Shown here piece after piece: positions 1 through 6,906 of a stretch of DNA of 21,516 nucleotides; position 1 is the first letter of the stretch, and every line of letters starts with the position of its first letter. The stretch lies in assembly GCA_039630445.1 (NCBI GenBank), contig JBCNVA010000111.1, positions 1 to 21,516 on the forward strand, in the 5' to 3' direction. The notes beneath the pieces were generated by a model that saw only the letters and a list, made by a program, of their open reading frames with translations, did no database searches and was not told the DNA's origin. The DNA comes from HRBIN15 sp039630445 (GTDB lineage Bacteria; Armatimonadota; Fimbriimonadia; Fimbriimonadales; GBS-DC). The position numbers and the translations under genes are program-made.

Positions 1-446
1 GCCAGCTGTTCGTCAAAGTGGCGTCGCTGTTCGGCAAGTTCCTCACGCATCACCTGGATCTGCGCCTCGGTTTGCTCGCGCATCGTGCGCAGCTCTTCCA
101 GAAGGCTGGCGAAGCGTTGCTCGGTCTGCTTGCGGAATTCCGCCTGCTCCTGTTCTAATCGCTCAGTGGTCGCCGTCAGGCGTTGAATGGCGGCTTCGGT
201 CTGGCTCTGGCGTTCGGCAAGTTCACGTACCGCTTGTTGGGTCTGCTCCCAGTTCTCCGCAGATCTGCGCAGGATGGCTCGAATCTCCGCCAGCTCATTC
301 AGTGCTGCCTCCAGCCGCTGGCTGATGGTCTGGTCGTATACCTGCTGCAGCAGGTCTGCCAGCACCTCGGCAAAAGTTTCTGCGGCGCTGGCATCCAGCA
401 CGCTTTGCAATCGCTTCGCGATTTTGGCGGTGTCGATAATCAGCAT
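1..446 (-). CDS. Coiled-coil protein, N-terminal part (cut by window edge)
   Basis: Reading the minus strand from the ATG at 446-444 gives 148 codons with no stop before the window ends, so only the N-terminus is visible. It begins MLIIDTAKIAKRLQSVL and has a short helical head to about residue 55. Then comes a long heptad-like stretch rich in E, Q, R and A (for example ERLEQEQAEFRKQTEQRF), typical of a continuous coiled coil. There is no signal peptide or membrane segment, so it is probably cytoplasmic. Coiled-coil heads of this type sometimes precede PD-(D/E)XK nuclease-like domains (DUF3782-type proteins), but the C-terminus that would decide this lies outside the window. A TATAAT box lies 11 nt upstream of the ATG and no Shine-Dalgarno sequence is seen. 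The protein is real; its function is unknown. Confidence 0.75.
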   Translation of the reverse strand, partial: MLIIDTAKIAKRLQSVLDASAAETFAEVLADLLQQVYDQTISQRLEAALNELAEIRAILRRSAENWEQTQQAVRELAERQSQTEAAIQRLTATTERLEQEQAEFRKQTEQRFASLLEELRTMREQTEAQIQVMREELAEQRRHFDEQL

Positions 447-457
447 GCCCAACGGGG

Positions 458-463
458 ATTATA
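458..463 (-). promoter_or_regulatory. -10 box (TATAAT) for the coiled-coil gene
   Basis: On the minus strand GGTATAATCCCC is followed 11 nt later by the ATG at 446. This implies a 5' leader of only about 4-5 nt. No clear -35 hexamer is seen. It lies back to back with the plus-strand box at 474-479. Confidence 0.55.
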
Positions 464-473
464 CCTGTTCGGG

Positions 474-479
474 TACACT
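474..479 (+). promoter_or_regulatory. -10 box (TACACT) for the dehydrogenase lipoprotein gene
   Basis: TACACT followed by exactly 7 nt and the ATG at 487 has the geometry of a leaderless promoter. The same 7-nt spacing is seen at 6894-6906 and 12750-12756. The hexamer matches TATAAT at 4 of 6 positions, so the call rests mainly on spacing and on the lipoprotein start it predicts. Confidence 0.45.
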
Positions 480-486
480 TTTGCGG

Positions 487-1779
487 ATGGGCACGCGCGT
501 GGCTCTTTTGGCTGGCGCTCTGGGTGTGGTGATTATCGCAGGCTGCCTCACAGCGCAGCGCAACCCTTCGCGTAGCGTCGGCGTCCCGCCGACAAGTCAG
601 CGTAGCGTCGGCGTCCCGCCGACAAGTCAGCGTAGCGTCGGCGTCCCGCCGACGAAATCTGACAAGGGGATTCGCGGACCTGGCGTGCCTGAGTTCTGGG
701 TGCGACCGGGCTATCGTGTCGAGCTGGTGGTGGAGGGCATCGAGAACGCCCGCTTCCTGGAGTTCGACAATCGGGGCACGCTCTATGTGAGCCGTCCCGA
801 CATGGGCGACATCCTCGCGCTGCGCCCTCAGGGCAATCGCTACCGAATCGTGAACACCTTTGTTCGCGGCTACCCGACGGTGCATGGCATGCATTTTGCC
901 GACGGTTGGCTCTGGTTCACACAAACGGGCGCGATTCACAAGGCGCGCGATCGCGACGGCGACGGCAAGGCAGATGAAGTCGTCACGGTCATCCCCGAAG
1001 GCAAGCTGCCCAAAGGTGGCGGGCACTGGTGGCGTCCTATCCTGGTCACCGACAAATATATCTACACAGGTATCGGCGATTCGGGCAATATTGAGGACGA
1101 AACGGCTACCGAACGCCAGAAAATCTGGCGGTTTAACAAGGATGGCACGGGCAAAACACTCTTTGCCAGCGGCATTCGCAACACCGAGAAGCTGCGCCTG
1201 CGCCCCGGCACCAACGAGATCTGGGGCGCGGATCACGGCAGCGATTGGTTCGGTAGACCTCTGGGCGACCGCGTGGGCTTCCAGCCCATCACCGACTACA
1301 ACCCACCTGACGAACTCAACCACTACCAGCAAGGTAAGTTCTACGGGCATCCCTTTATTGTGGGAGCCAAGCTGCCTCGCATCGAGTATCAGCGCCGAAA
1401 GGACATCGTGGAGTTAGCTGACCGCACGGAGCCACCAGCGTGGGCGTTTGGCGCGCACTGGGCGATTAATGGTTTCTGCTTCCTCACGCGGAATCACTTC
1501 CCCCATCACAAGGGGGATCTGTTTGCCGCCTGCCACGGCTCGTGGAACCGTCGCATTCCTGATGGCTACCGTATCGAGCGCGTGCTGTTTGATGAGGTCA
1601 CAGGCAAGCCTTATGGGAGTCTAACCATTGTCAAGACTCTGACGCCCGATTTGCGCGTGCTGGCGCGTCCTGTCGACTGTGTGGAGGCGCCTGACGGCTC
1701 CGTGCTGTTCAGCTGCGACATGACAGGGCGCATTTACCGAATCTCATGGATAGGAGGCAGTGATGTGGAGGGTCTTTAG
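487..1779 (+). CDS. PQQ-dependent sugar/sorbosone dehydrogenase-like lipoprotein
   Basis: A 430-aa protein of the glucose/sorbosone dehydrogenase beta-propeller family, which oxidises sugars or aldehydes with PQQ and passes electrons to a cytochrome c. The open frame extends upstream, but the ATG at 487 gives a lipoprotein signal (MGTRVALLAGALGVVIIAGC) with lipobox IIAGC and Cys20 as lipid anchor. Residues 29-56 are three copies of a 10-residue unit RSVGVPPTSQ encoded by a tandem palindromic DNA repeat, a probable flexible linker. The propeller starts near residue 61. Conserved-looking stretches include GHWWRP, IYTGIGDSGNIED, FASGIRNTEKLRLRPGTNE, WGADHGSDWFG, GHPFIVG, CHGSWNR and GRIYRISW. 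The 3' end overlaps the cytochrome c gene by 17 nt, which supports a redox pair. Family membership is firm; substrate and cofactor are inferred. Confidence 0.85.
   Translation: MGTRVALLAGALGVVIIAGCLTAQRNPSRSVGVPPTSQRSVGVPPTSQRSVGVPPTKSDKGIRGPGVPEFWVRPGYRVELVVEGIENARFLEFDNRGTLYVSRPDMGDILALRPQGNRYRIVNTFVRGYPTVHGMHFADGWLWFTQTGAIHKARDRDGDGKADEVVTVIPEGKLPKGGGHWWRPILVTDKYIYTGIGDSGNIEDETATERQKIWRFNKDGTGKTLFASGIRNTEKLRLRPGTNEIWGADHGSDWFGRPLGDRVGFQPITDYNPPDELNHYQQGKFYGHPFIVGAKLPRIEYQRRKDIVELADRTEPPAWAFGAHWAINGFCFLTRNHFPHHKGDLFAACHGSWNRRIPDGYRIERVLFDEVTGKPYGSLTIVKTLTPDLRVLARPVDCVEAPDGSVLFSCDMTGRIYRISWIGGSDVEGL
571..653 (+). repeat. Tandem palindromic repeat, 2.8 copies of 30 bp, inside the lipoprotein gene
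   Basis: Units start at 571, 601 and 631. The first two are identical over 30 bp and the third matches for 23 bp. Each contains the perfect hairpin GTCGGCGTCCCGCCGAC (7-bp arms, 3-nt loop). The 30-bp period keeps the reading frame and encodes RSVGVPPTSQ. The same 23-bp core recurs in the intergenic inverted repeat at 5109-5170, so this is a dispersed element that has become coding sequence. Confidence 0.9.
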
Positions 1780-2296
1780 CCTTGGTTTGGTTGGGCTGTT
1801 GGTGCTTCTTGGGGCGCTGGCAACAGGCTCTTTGCGCCCCGCGCCAGTAGAAACAGTGAGCCTGTTCAATCGGCGTTGTGCCAGCTGTCATGGAAAGGAA
1901 GGTGCGCGTTTTGAGGCGCAGTTCCATAAAAAATATGCGCACGAATCGGAATTGATCGAGATGGTCAAATCGATGCCAGGAGCTGACGGGCTGAACGAAG
2001 AAGGGCTGCGGGCGATGACCGCCTATATGCGGGCAATCAGCCGCGAGGAGCCGTACATTATCTGGACGGAGCAGCGCGAAGGCGTTCTCGAAGGCGAGGT
2101 CTCACCCACCAGCGCGACGCTCAAAGCCTCTGCTAAACGCCAATCACTGAAGGTAGAGCGTCCAAGCGGCAACCGCTGGCGCATTCAGCTTCCCACGAAA
2201 GTGAAGCCTGCGGAGGTGGAACTCACCGCCCAGCGCGGCACCAAGCGCACCACCCTGCGCCTGAAAGACGCCCCTTATAGCCATAAAGAGAAATAA
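1763..2296 (+). CDS. Membrane-anchored monohaem cytochrome c with extra C-terminal domain
   Basis: A 177-aa protein with an N-terminal hydrophobic segment (residues 3-22) that is a signal anchor or cleavable signal. A class I cytochrome c domain follows, with haem motif CASCH at residues 39-43 and a likely axial Met71 in SMPGADGL. Residues about 97-177 form a charged, strand-rich tail that I do not recognise. The ATG at 1763 is chosen because AGGAGG at 1752-1757 lies 5 nt upstream; the adjacent GTG at 1760 is too close to it. The gene starts inside the 3' end of the dehydrogenase gene (17-nt overlap), so translation is probably coupled. The context makes it the likely electron acceptor of that dehydrogenase at the outer face of the membrane. 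Confidence 0.85.
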   Translation: MWRVFSLGLVGLLVLLGALATGSLRPAPVETVSLFNRRCASCHGKEGARFEAQFHKKYAHESELIEMVKSMPGADGLNEEGLRAMTAYMRAISREEPYIIWTEQREGVLEGEVSPTSATLKASAKRQSLKVERPSGNRWRIQLPTKVKPAEVELTAQRGTKRTTLRLKDAPYSHKEK

Positions 2297-2336
2297 ATAC
2301 TATTTGGCTCAACGAGACACCTTCCCTTTAGGGTAT

Positions 2337-2352
2337 CCTCCTTACAAGGAGG
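2337..2352 (+). promoter_or_regulatory. Inverted repeat masking the ribosome binding site of the P-type ATPase
   Basis: CCTCCTTACAAGGAGG is a perfect inverted repeat (6-bp stem with 4-nt loop, or 7+7 around 2 nt). Its right arm AAGGAGG is the Shine-Dalgarno sequence 6 nt before the ATG at 2359, and its left arm CCTCCTT is an anti-Shine-Dalgarno. A second small palindrome, CCCTTTAGGG (2324-2333), lies just upstream. Folding would block initiation, so this could be a translational switch or thermosensor. Confidence 0.55.
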
Positions 2353-2358
2353 TTGGTG

Positions 2359-5052
2359 ATGCACCCGCTCGTCGAAGCACCGAGCAAAGAGGCTTTTGTC
2401 CCCCATGCGCTTACACCTGAGCAGGTTGCCTCCTATTTGAATACCAGCGAGCGCGGTCTGTCGGACACGGAGGTCAGAAAGCGCCTCCAGCAGTACGGTC
2501 TCAACCAGCTGGAGGAGATGAAGCCGCTCAGCATTTTTGAGATTATCCTCCACCAGTTCGAAAGCCCGCTTATCTACATTTTGCTGGCAGCGACCGTCGT
2601 GACGCTCCTGCTGGGGGACTACATCGATTCGGCGGTGATCGCAGCCGTGCTGATTCTGAACGCCACTATCGGCTTCATTCAGGAGTATCGTGCGGAGCGT
2701 TCGGTGCGTTCGCTGATGCAGCTGACCGCGCCCCATGCCATCGCCATCCGTGACGGCAAAGAGCATGATATCGAAAGCCGCTACCTGGTGCCGGGCGATC
2801 GGGTGCTGCTGGAATCGGGACGGCGTGTGCCAGCGGATATCCGTCTCGCTCAGGCGACCGCGTTGCGGGTGGATGAATCGCTGCTTACAGGCGAATCGGT
2901 ACCCGTCTACAAGCAGGTAGCGCCCGTGCCGCCTGAAACCCCACTTGCTGACCGCGTGAATATGGTCTACTCTGGATCGATCGTTGTGTCGGGGCGGGGG
3001 TGGGGCTATGTGGTCGCCACTGGGCGCGAGACCGAACTGGGGCGAATCGCCACCCGCATCCGCGAGCAACAGACCCAGGAGACTCCGCTACAACAGCGCA
3101 TGCGCCGCTTCGCAAACACGCTGGGGCTGATTATTGGCATCAGCTGTGCGGTGATTTTTGCTTTGGGGCTTCTGTTAGGCAACTCACCTATCGATATGTT
3201 CAAAGTGGTGGTGGGCGTAGCAGTGGCAGCCATTCCAGAAGGTTTGCCCATCGTGCTGACCATCACCTTAGCCCTGCGTGTGAGCGCGATGGCGCGGCGC
3301 AACGCCCTGGTGCGACGCCTGCACGCGGTGGAGACGCTTGGCAGCACCACCGTGATCGGCTCCGATAAAACGGGCACGCTCACCGAGAACCGTATGACTG
3401 TGCAGGAATACTGGACGGCGGGCGAGACCTTCCGCCTCGATGAGCTGGAGCAATCGGAGGTGCCACGCACCGATGAGCATCCTTTTGTGCTGGCGCTGCT
3501 GACCTCCACTCTGACCAACGAGGCGCATGTGCGCGAGGTGGATGGCACTTACGAAATCCATGGCGACCCGACCGAAGCCGCGTTGCTTATCGCTGCGCTC
3601 AAGGCGGGGTTCCATCACGAGGTCTGGCGTGCGCAGCATCCTGTGGTGGGCGAGATCCCGTTTGAGCCAGAGCTGCAATATTCAGCAAGCATTCGCGAGC
3701 GCGGCGAGGAACACTGGGTGTTTGTGAAAGGCGCCCCAGAGCGGGTGCTGCGCATGGCGACCCACTGGCTGACCCCCTCGGGCGAGCAAGTGCTCGACGA
3801 GCAGGCACAGCGCCAGATTATGGAACGGGCGCACGCGATGGCGGAGCGTGGACTGCGCGTGCTGGGGCTTGCCTACCGACGCTATGAGCAGCCTGTCGAT
3901 GTGCGCGCGGGCGTGCCCGAACCCTCAGGACTGATTTTCATCGGGCTGGTGGGGATGATGGATCCGCCGCGCCCGGGCGTGCGTGAGGCGATTGAGGAGT
4001 GTCATCAGGCAGGCATTCGCGTGCTGATGATTACGGGCGACCATGCCGCCACCGCCCGCGCGATTGCTACCCAGCTGAACATCGCCTCGCCCACCGACGC
4101 GGTGCTGACAGGTAACGATTTGGATCGCATGGACGACGAGGAGCTGCGCAAACGGGTCAAAAGGGTAAATGTGTTTGCACGGGTCTCGCCCGAACACAAG
4201 CTGCGGGTGGTCAAAGCGTTGCAAGCGCAAGGGGAGGTCGTCGCGGTGACGGGCGATGGGGTGAACGACGCGCCCGCGCTCAAAGCGGCGGAGGTCGGCA
4301 TCGCGATGGGACGCAGCGGCACTGATGTCGCCCGCGAAGCCGCCGATATCGTGCTGGCAGATGACAACTTCGTCAGCATCCGCAACGCCGTCGAAGAGGG
4401 GCGCCTCGCCTTCAAAAATGTGCGCAACGCCACTTTTTTCCTGCTCTCCACAGGTGCCGCCTCGGTGCTGATGTTCCTGCTCGCCGTGATATTGGGCATG
4501 CCGATGCCGATGCTGCCTGCCCAGCTGCTGTGGCTCAACCTGGTCACGAACGGCTTGCAGGATGTGGCGATGGCGTTCGAACCGGGCGATAAGAGCCTGA
4601 TGCGTCAGCCGCCGCGCCGCCGTGACGAGGGTATCCTCTCTCCCCTGCTGTGGGAGCGCACCGTGATTGTGGGCATCCTCATCGCGGTCGCCACGCTCTG
4701 GCTGTTCCATTATGAGTATCACACTACAGGCTCGCTGACCCGTGCGCAGACCATTGCGCTCACGACCGTCGTGCTGTTCCAGAACTTCCATGTGGGCAAC
4801 GCGCGTTCCGAATTCCGCTCGGCGTTCCTGCTTAGCCCGTTGCGCAATCCTTTCTTGCTGATTGCCGCCATGTCTGCGACGGCGGTTCATGCGCTCGCGC
4901 TCTACCTGCCGCCAACCCAATTCATTCTGCGCGTGGAGCCGATCGAGTTGGAGGCATGGCTGCGCAGCATCTTCACCGCGTTGAGCGTAGTGGTCGTCGT
5001 CGAGCTGCACAAATGGCTCCGCCACCCCCGATTGGCACGCGAGGGATTGTAG
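2359..5052 (+). CDS. P2-like cation-transporting P-type ATPase, substrate uncertain
   Basis: An 897-aa inner-membrane ion pump. In order: N-terminal cation ATPase domain; M1-M2 (about residues 65-110); actuator domain with TGES at 177-180; M3-M4 with PEGLP (Glu294); phosphorylation motif DKTGTLT with Asp336; nucleotide-binding domain with FVKGAPERVL; MITGDH; hinge TGDGVNDAPALK (Asp633); and M5-M10. The length fits the SERCA/PMR1 (P2A) family. The key transport ligands differ. Against SERCA, Asn768 and Glu771 are Gly699 and Ser702, and Asp800 is Asn731; Glu309, Asn796 and Thr799 equivalents are kept (Glu294, Asn727, Thr730). So 'calcium pump' is not a safe label. The ATG at 2359 follows AAGGAGG by 6 nt; the TTG and GTG codons just before are poorer starts. 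It lies 62 nt after the cytochrome gene and may share its transcript. Confidence 0.9.
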   Translation: MHPLVEAPSKEAFVPHALTPEQVASYLNTSERGLSDTEVRKRLQQYGLNQLEEMKPLSIFEIILHQFESPLIYILLAATVVTLLLGDYIDSAVIAAVLILNATIGFIQEYRAERSVRSLMQLTAPHAIAIRDGKEHDIESRYLVPGDRVLLESGRRVPADIRLAQATALRVDESLLTGESVPVYKQVAPVPPETPLADRVNMVYSGSIVVSGRGWGYVVATGRETELGRIATRIREQQTQETPLQQRMRRFANTLGLIIGISCAVIFALGLLLGNSPIDMFKVVVGVAVAAIPEGLPIVLTITLALRVSAMARRNALVRRLHAVETLGSTTVIGSDKTGTLTENRMTVQEYWTAGETFRLDELEQSEVPRTDEHPFVLALLTSTLTNEAHVREVDGTYEIHGDPTEAALLIAALKAGFHHEVWRAQHPVVGEIPFEPELQYSASIRERGEEHWVFVKGAPERVLRMATHWLTPSGEQVLDEQAQRQIMERAHAMAERGLRVLGLAYRRYEQPVDVRAGVPEPSGLIFIGLVGMMDPPRPGVREAIEECHQAGIRVLMITGDHAATARAIATQLNIASPTDAVLTGNDLDRMDDEELRKRVKRVNVFARVSPEHKLRVVKALQAQGEVVAVTGDGVNDAPALKAAEVGIAMGRSGTDVAREAADIVLADDNFVSIRNAVEEGRLAFKNVRNATFFLLSTGAASVLMFLLAVILGMPMPMLPAQLLWLNLVTNGLQDVAMAFEPGDKSLMRQPPRRRDEGILSPLLWERTVIVGILIAVATLWLFHYEYHTTGSLTRAQTIALTTVVLFQNFHVGNARSEFRSAFLLSPLRNPFLLIAAMSATAVHALALYLPPTQFILRVEPIELEAWLRSIFTALSVVVVVELHKWLRHPRLAREGL

Positions 5053-5075
5053 GGCTTCGCCAGCCGTGAATCGTG

Positions 5076-5202
5076 TTATACCAATCGGGATTTCAAGTAT
5101 CGTAGTGTCGTCGGCGGGGACGCCGACGCTACGCAGAGCGCGTTCGTAGCGTCGGCGTCTCGCCGACGGCATCGCGGCGTTTGAAACGCCAATTGGTATT
5201 AT
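5076..5202. repeat. Long imperfect inverted repeat, MITE-like palindromic element
   Basis: The outer ends TATACCAAT (5077-5085) and ATTGGTATTA (5192-5201) are inverted, followed inward by related TTTCAA/TTGAAA blocks. The inner arms 5109-5133 and 5145-5170 are near-perfect inverted copies of the palindromic core that is tandemly repeated at 571-653, separated by an 11-nt loop. The whole can fold into one arm pair of about 60 bp. It lies between converging genes and has no coding content. It may act as a bidirectional terminator, or be a non-autonomous mobile element. Confidence 0.75.
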
Positions 5203-5215
5203 CCTTCACCCGCAG

Positions 5216-5242
5216 CCCCTCCCCCACGCTGTGGGGGAGGGG
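5216..5242. terminator. Strong G/C hairpin between the ATPase gene and glnA
   Basis: A perfect stem of 12 bp, CCCCTCCCCCAC and GTGGGGGAGGGG, around the loop GCT. It starts 20 nt beyond the glnA stop and 163 nt beyond the ATPase stop. There is no T-tract, so it is not a classical rho-independent terminator, but the stem could stop or protect transcripts from either side. It belongs to the same dispersed palindrome family as the copy inside tsaD (12022-12048). Confidence 0.5.
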
Positions 5243-5262
5243 CACAGGACGAGGGCTTCCCC

Positions 5263-6678
5263 TCACACATCATAGTAGAGCGCAAACTCGTAGGGGTGGG
5301 GACGCAGCAGGATCTGCTCCACCTCGCGCTTGCGCTTGTACTCCAGGTAGGTTTCCAGCAGGTCAGGGGTAAACACGCCGCCCTTGAGCAAGAACTCGTG
5401 ATCCTGCTCCAGCGCGTCGAGCGCCTCGGAGAGGCTGGCGGGCGTGGTCTTGATGCCCACGCGCTCCTCTGGCGGCAGCTCATAGAGGTCTTTATCGATA
5501 GGGTCGGGCGGCATGATGCGGTTCTGGATGCCGTCCAACCCTGCCATCAACATCGCGGCGAACGCCAGATAGGGGTTGCACGACGGGTCGGGCGCACGGA
5601 ACTCGATGCGACGCGCCTTCGGGCTGGGCGAGTAGGTTGGGATGCGGATGCACGCACTGCGGTTGCGCTGGCTGTAGACCAGATTGATGGGCGCCTCATA
5701 GCCCGGCACCAGCCGGCGATAGGAGTTGGTACTGGGCGCAGCGAACGCCAGCAGCGCAGGCGCATGATGTAAAAGACCCCCGATGTAGTAAAGCGCGGTC
5801 TCGGAGAGCATGGCGTAGCCGCGCTCGTCATAGAAAAGATTCTCGCCTGCTTTCCAGAGGCTCTGGTGCGTGTGCATCCCGGAGCCGTTATCCTGAAAGA
5901 CGGGCTTGGGCATGAAGGTCACGGTGTAGCCGTTGCGCGCCGCCACATTCTTGACCACATACTTGTAGAGCATCACCTTGTCCGCCATGCGGGTGAGCGT
6001 GTCGTAGCGGATGTCGATCTCGGCTTGACCTGCAGCGCCGACTTCATGGTGCTGCACCTCGACCTCAACCCCACACTCTCTGAGCGTGAGCATCATCTCG
6101 GTACGCAGGTCCTGCAGCGTGTCGGCAGGTGGCACGGGGAAGTAGCCGCCCTTAAGGCGCAGCTTATGCCCCAGATTCGGCTTCTCTTCGCGCCCCGTGT
6201 TCCACTCCGCCTCGTCCGAATCGAGGAAGTAGTAGCCGTAGTTGACGCCCTGCCCGTAGCGCACATCGTTGAAAATGTAGAACTCTACTTCGGGACCGAA
6301 GTAGGCGGTGTCGGCAATCCCCGAGGCACGCAGATACGCCTCCGCCTTGTGCGCCACATAGCGCGGGTCGCGTGTGTAGCGCTCACGGGTAATCGGGTCC
6401 ACCACATTGCAGATGAAGCTCACGGTGGGCACTTCTGTGAACGGGTCCATAAAGACCGTTTCGGGGTCGGGAATCAGCAGCATGTCGGAGAGATTGATGG
6501 TTTGGAAGCCGCGGATAGAGGAGCCATCGAAGCCGATGCCCTCCTCAAATACCTCCTCGGTCAACACCTCGATGGGCATCGAGAAGTGGTGCCACATGCC
6601 GAACAGGTCGGTGAACTTGACATCAACGACACGCGCGTCATGCTCCCGCGCGAACTGTATCGCTTCTCTTGGACTCAT
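5263..6678 (-). CDS. glnA: Glutamine synthetase, type I (beta-like, adenylylatable)
   Basis: A 471-aa cytoplasmic enzyme forming glutamine from glutamate, ammonia and ATP; family members assemble as dodecamers. Visible motifs include FDGSSIRGF (N-terminal beta-grasp end), PETVFMDPF, GPEVEFYIF, MHTHQSLWK, VPGYEAPINLVYSQRNRSA and EFRAPDPSCNPYLAFAAMLMAGLDGI. KDLYELPPEE carries Tyr399, equivalent to the adenylylated tyrosine near 397 of enteric GS-I beta, so covalent control by an adenylyltransferase is expected. The ATG at 6678 is preceded by GGAGGT at 4-nt spacing and begins MSPREAIQF, matching the family's usual start. The open frame continues upstream, with another ATG 26 codons earlier, but has no better ribosome site. 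The gene has a 5' leader of about 175 nt and is divergent from the DUF2784-MFS gene. Confidence 0.97.
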   Translation of the reverse strand: MSPREAIQFAREHDARVVDVKFTDLFGMWHHFSMPIEVLTEEVFEEGIGFDGSSIRGFQTINLSDMLLIPDPETVFMDPFTEVPTVSFICNVVDPITRERYTRDPRYVAHKAEAYLRASGIADTAYFGPEVEFYIFNDVRYGQGVNYGYYFLDSDEAEWNTGREEKPNLGHKLRLKGGYFPVPPADTLQDLRTEMMLTLRECGVEVEVQHHEVGAAGQAEIDIRYDTLTRMADKVMLYKYVVKNVAARNGYTVTFMPKPVFQDNGSGMHTHQSLWKAGENLFYDERGYAMLSETALYYIGGLLHHAPALLAFAAPSTNSYRRLVPGYEAPINLVYSQRNRSACIRIPTYSPSPKARRIEFRAPDPSCNPYLAFAAMLMAGLDGIQNRIMPPDPIDKDLYELPPEERVGIKTTPASLSEALDALEQDHEFLLKGGVFTPDLLETYLEYKRKREVEQILLRPHPYEFALYYDV

Positions 6679-6859
6679 ACGGACCTCCTGTTTACTGTTA
6701 GAATGGGCACGCGATAGGCGTGCGAAAAGGTACTCTGCATCGTGCAGAGCAGCCATCGAGGCGGCTTCGTTGCCGACAAAGGGGCGACTGAGCAGGGCAA
6801 AGGGGTCTGTAATGCGCCCTTGCACTACAGCGGGGAGCCACCGCTCCAGTCCGCAGGCG
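6679..6859 (-). promoter_or_regulatory. glnA 5' leader with hairpin
   Basis: If transcription starts from the TATAAT at 6860-6865, glnA carries a leader of about 175 nt. It contains a perfect hairpin CTCTGCA-TCG-TGCAGAG (6733-6749) and ends with GGAGGT four nt before the start codon. I could not match it to a known glutamine riboswitch or glnA RNA fold by eye. An ATG inside the leader at 6756 is in frame with glnA and could give a form 26 residues longer. Confidence 0.4.
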
Positions 6860-6889
6860 ATTATACCATACCCCCGACAAAGAATGCAA
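6860..6889 (-). promoter_or_regulatory. Candidate glnA promoter (TTGCAT-18-TATAAT)
   Basis: On the minus strand TATAAT (6865-6860) is preceded by an 18-nt spacer and TTGCAT (6889-6884), a half-match to TTGACA. Its -35 region lies 4 nt from the -10 box of the divergent MFS gene at 6894-6899, so the two promoters probably compete. Confidence 0.55.
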
Positions 6890-6893
6890 GGGG

Positions 6894-6899
6894 TATTAT
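6894..6899 (+). promoter_or_regulatory. -10 box (TATTAT) for the DUF2784-MFS gene
   Basis: TATTAT followed by 7 nt and the ATG at 6907 has leaderless geometry identical to tsaD. No Shine-Dalgarno sequence or -35 hexamer is visible. This decides the start, because the open frame continues upstream without homology. Confidence 0.55.
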
Positions 6900-6906
6900 C
6901 CTGCCG

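Noticed and set aside
187..486. Upstream in-frame extension of the dehydrogenase gene
   Set aside because: It runs antisense through the coiled-coil gene. The lipoprotein signal and the -10 box spacing place the start at 487.
571..653. Regularly spaced palindromic repeats resembling a short CRISPR array
   Set aside because: Units are directly abutting with no variable spacers, lie in frame within a gene, and no cas genes are present.
295..1350. Long minus-strand open frame opposite the dehydrogenase gene (351 codons)
   Set aside because: It is antisense to a gene with clear family motifs, its translation has no recognisable domain, and it has no ribosome site.
3925..5172. Long minus-strand open frame opposite the P-type ATPase (415 codons)
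   Set aside because: It is a shadow of the GC-rich ATPase gene. The composition is His/Arg/Gln-rich and no family is recognised.
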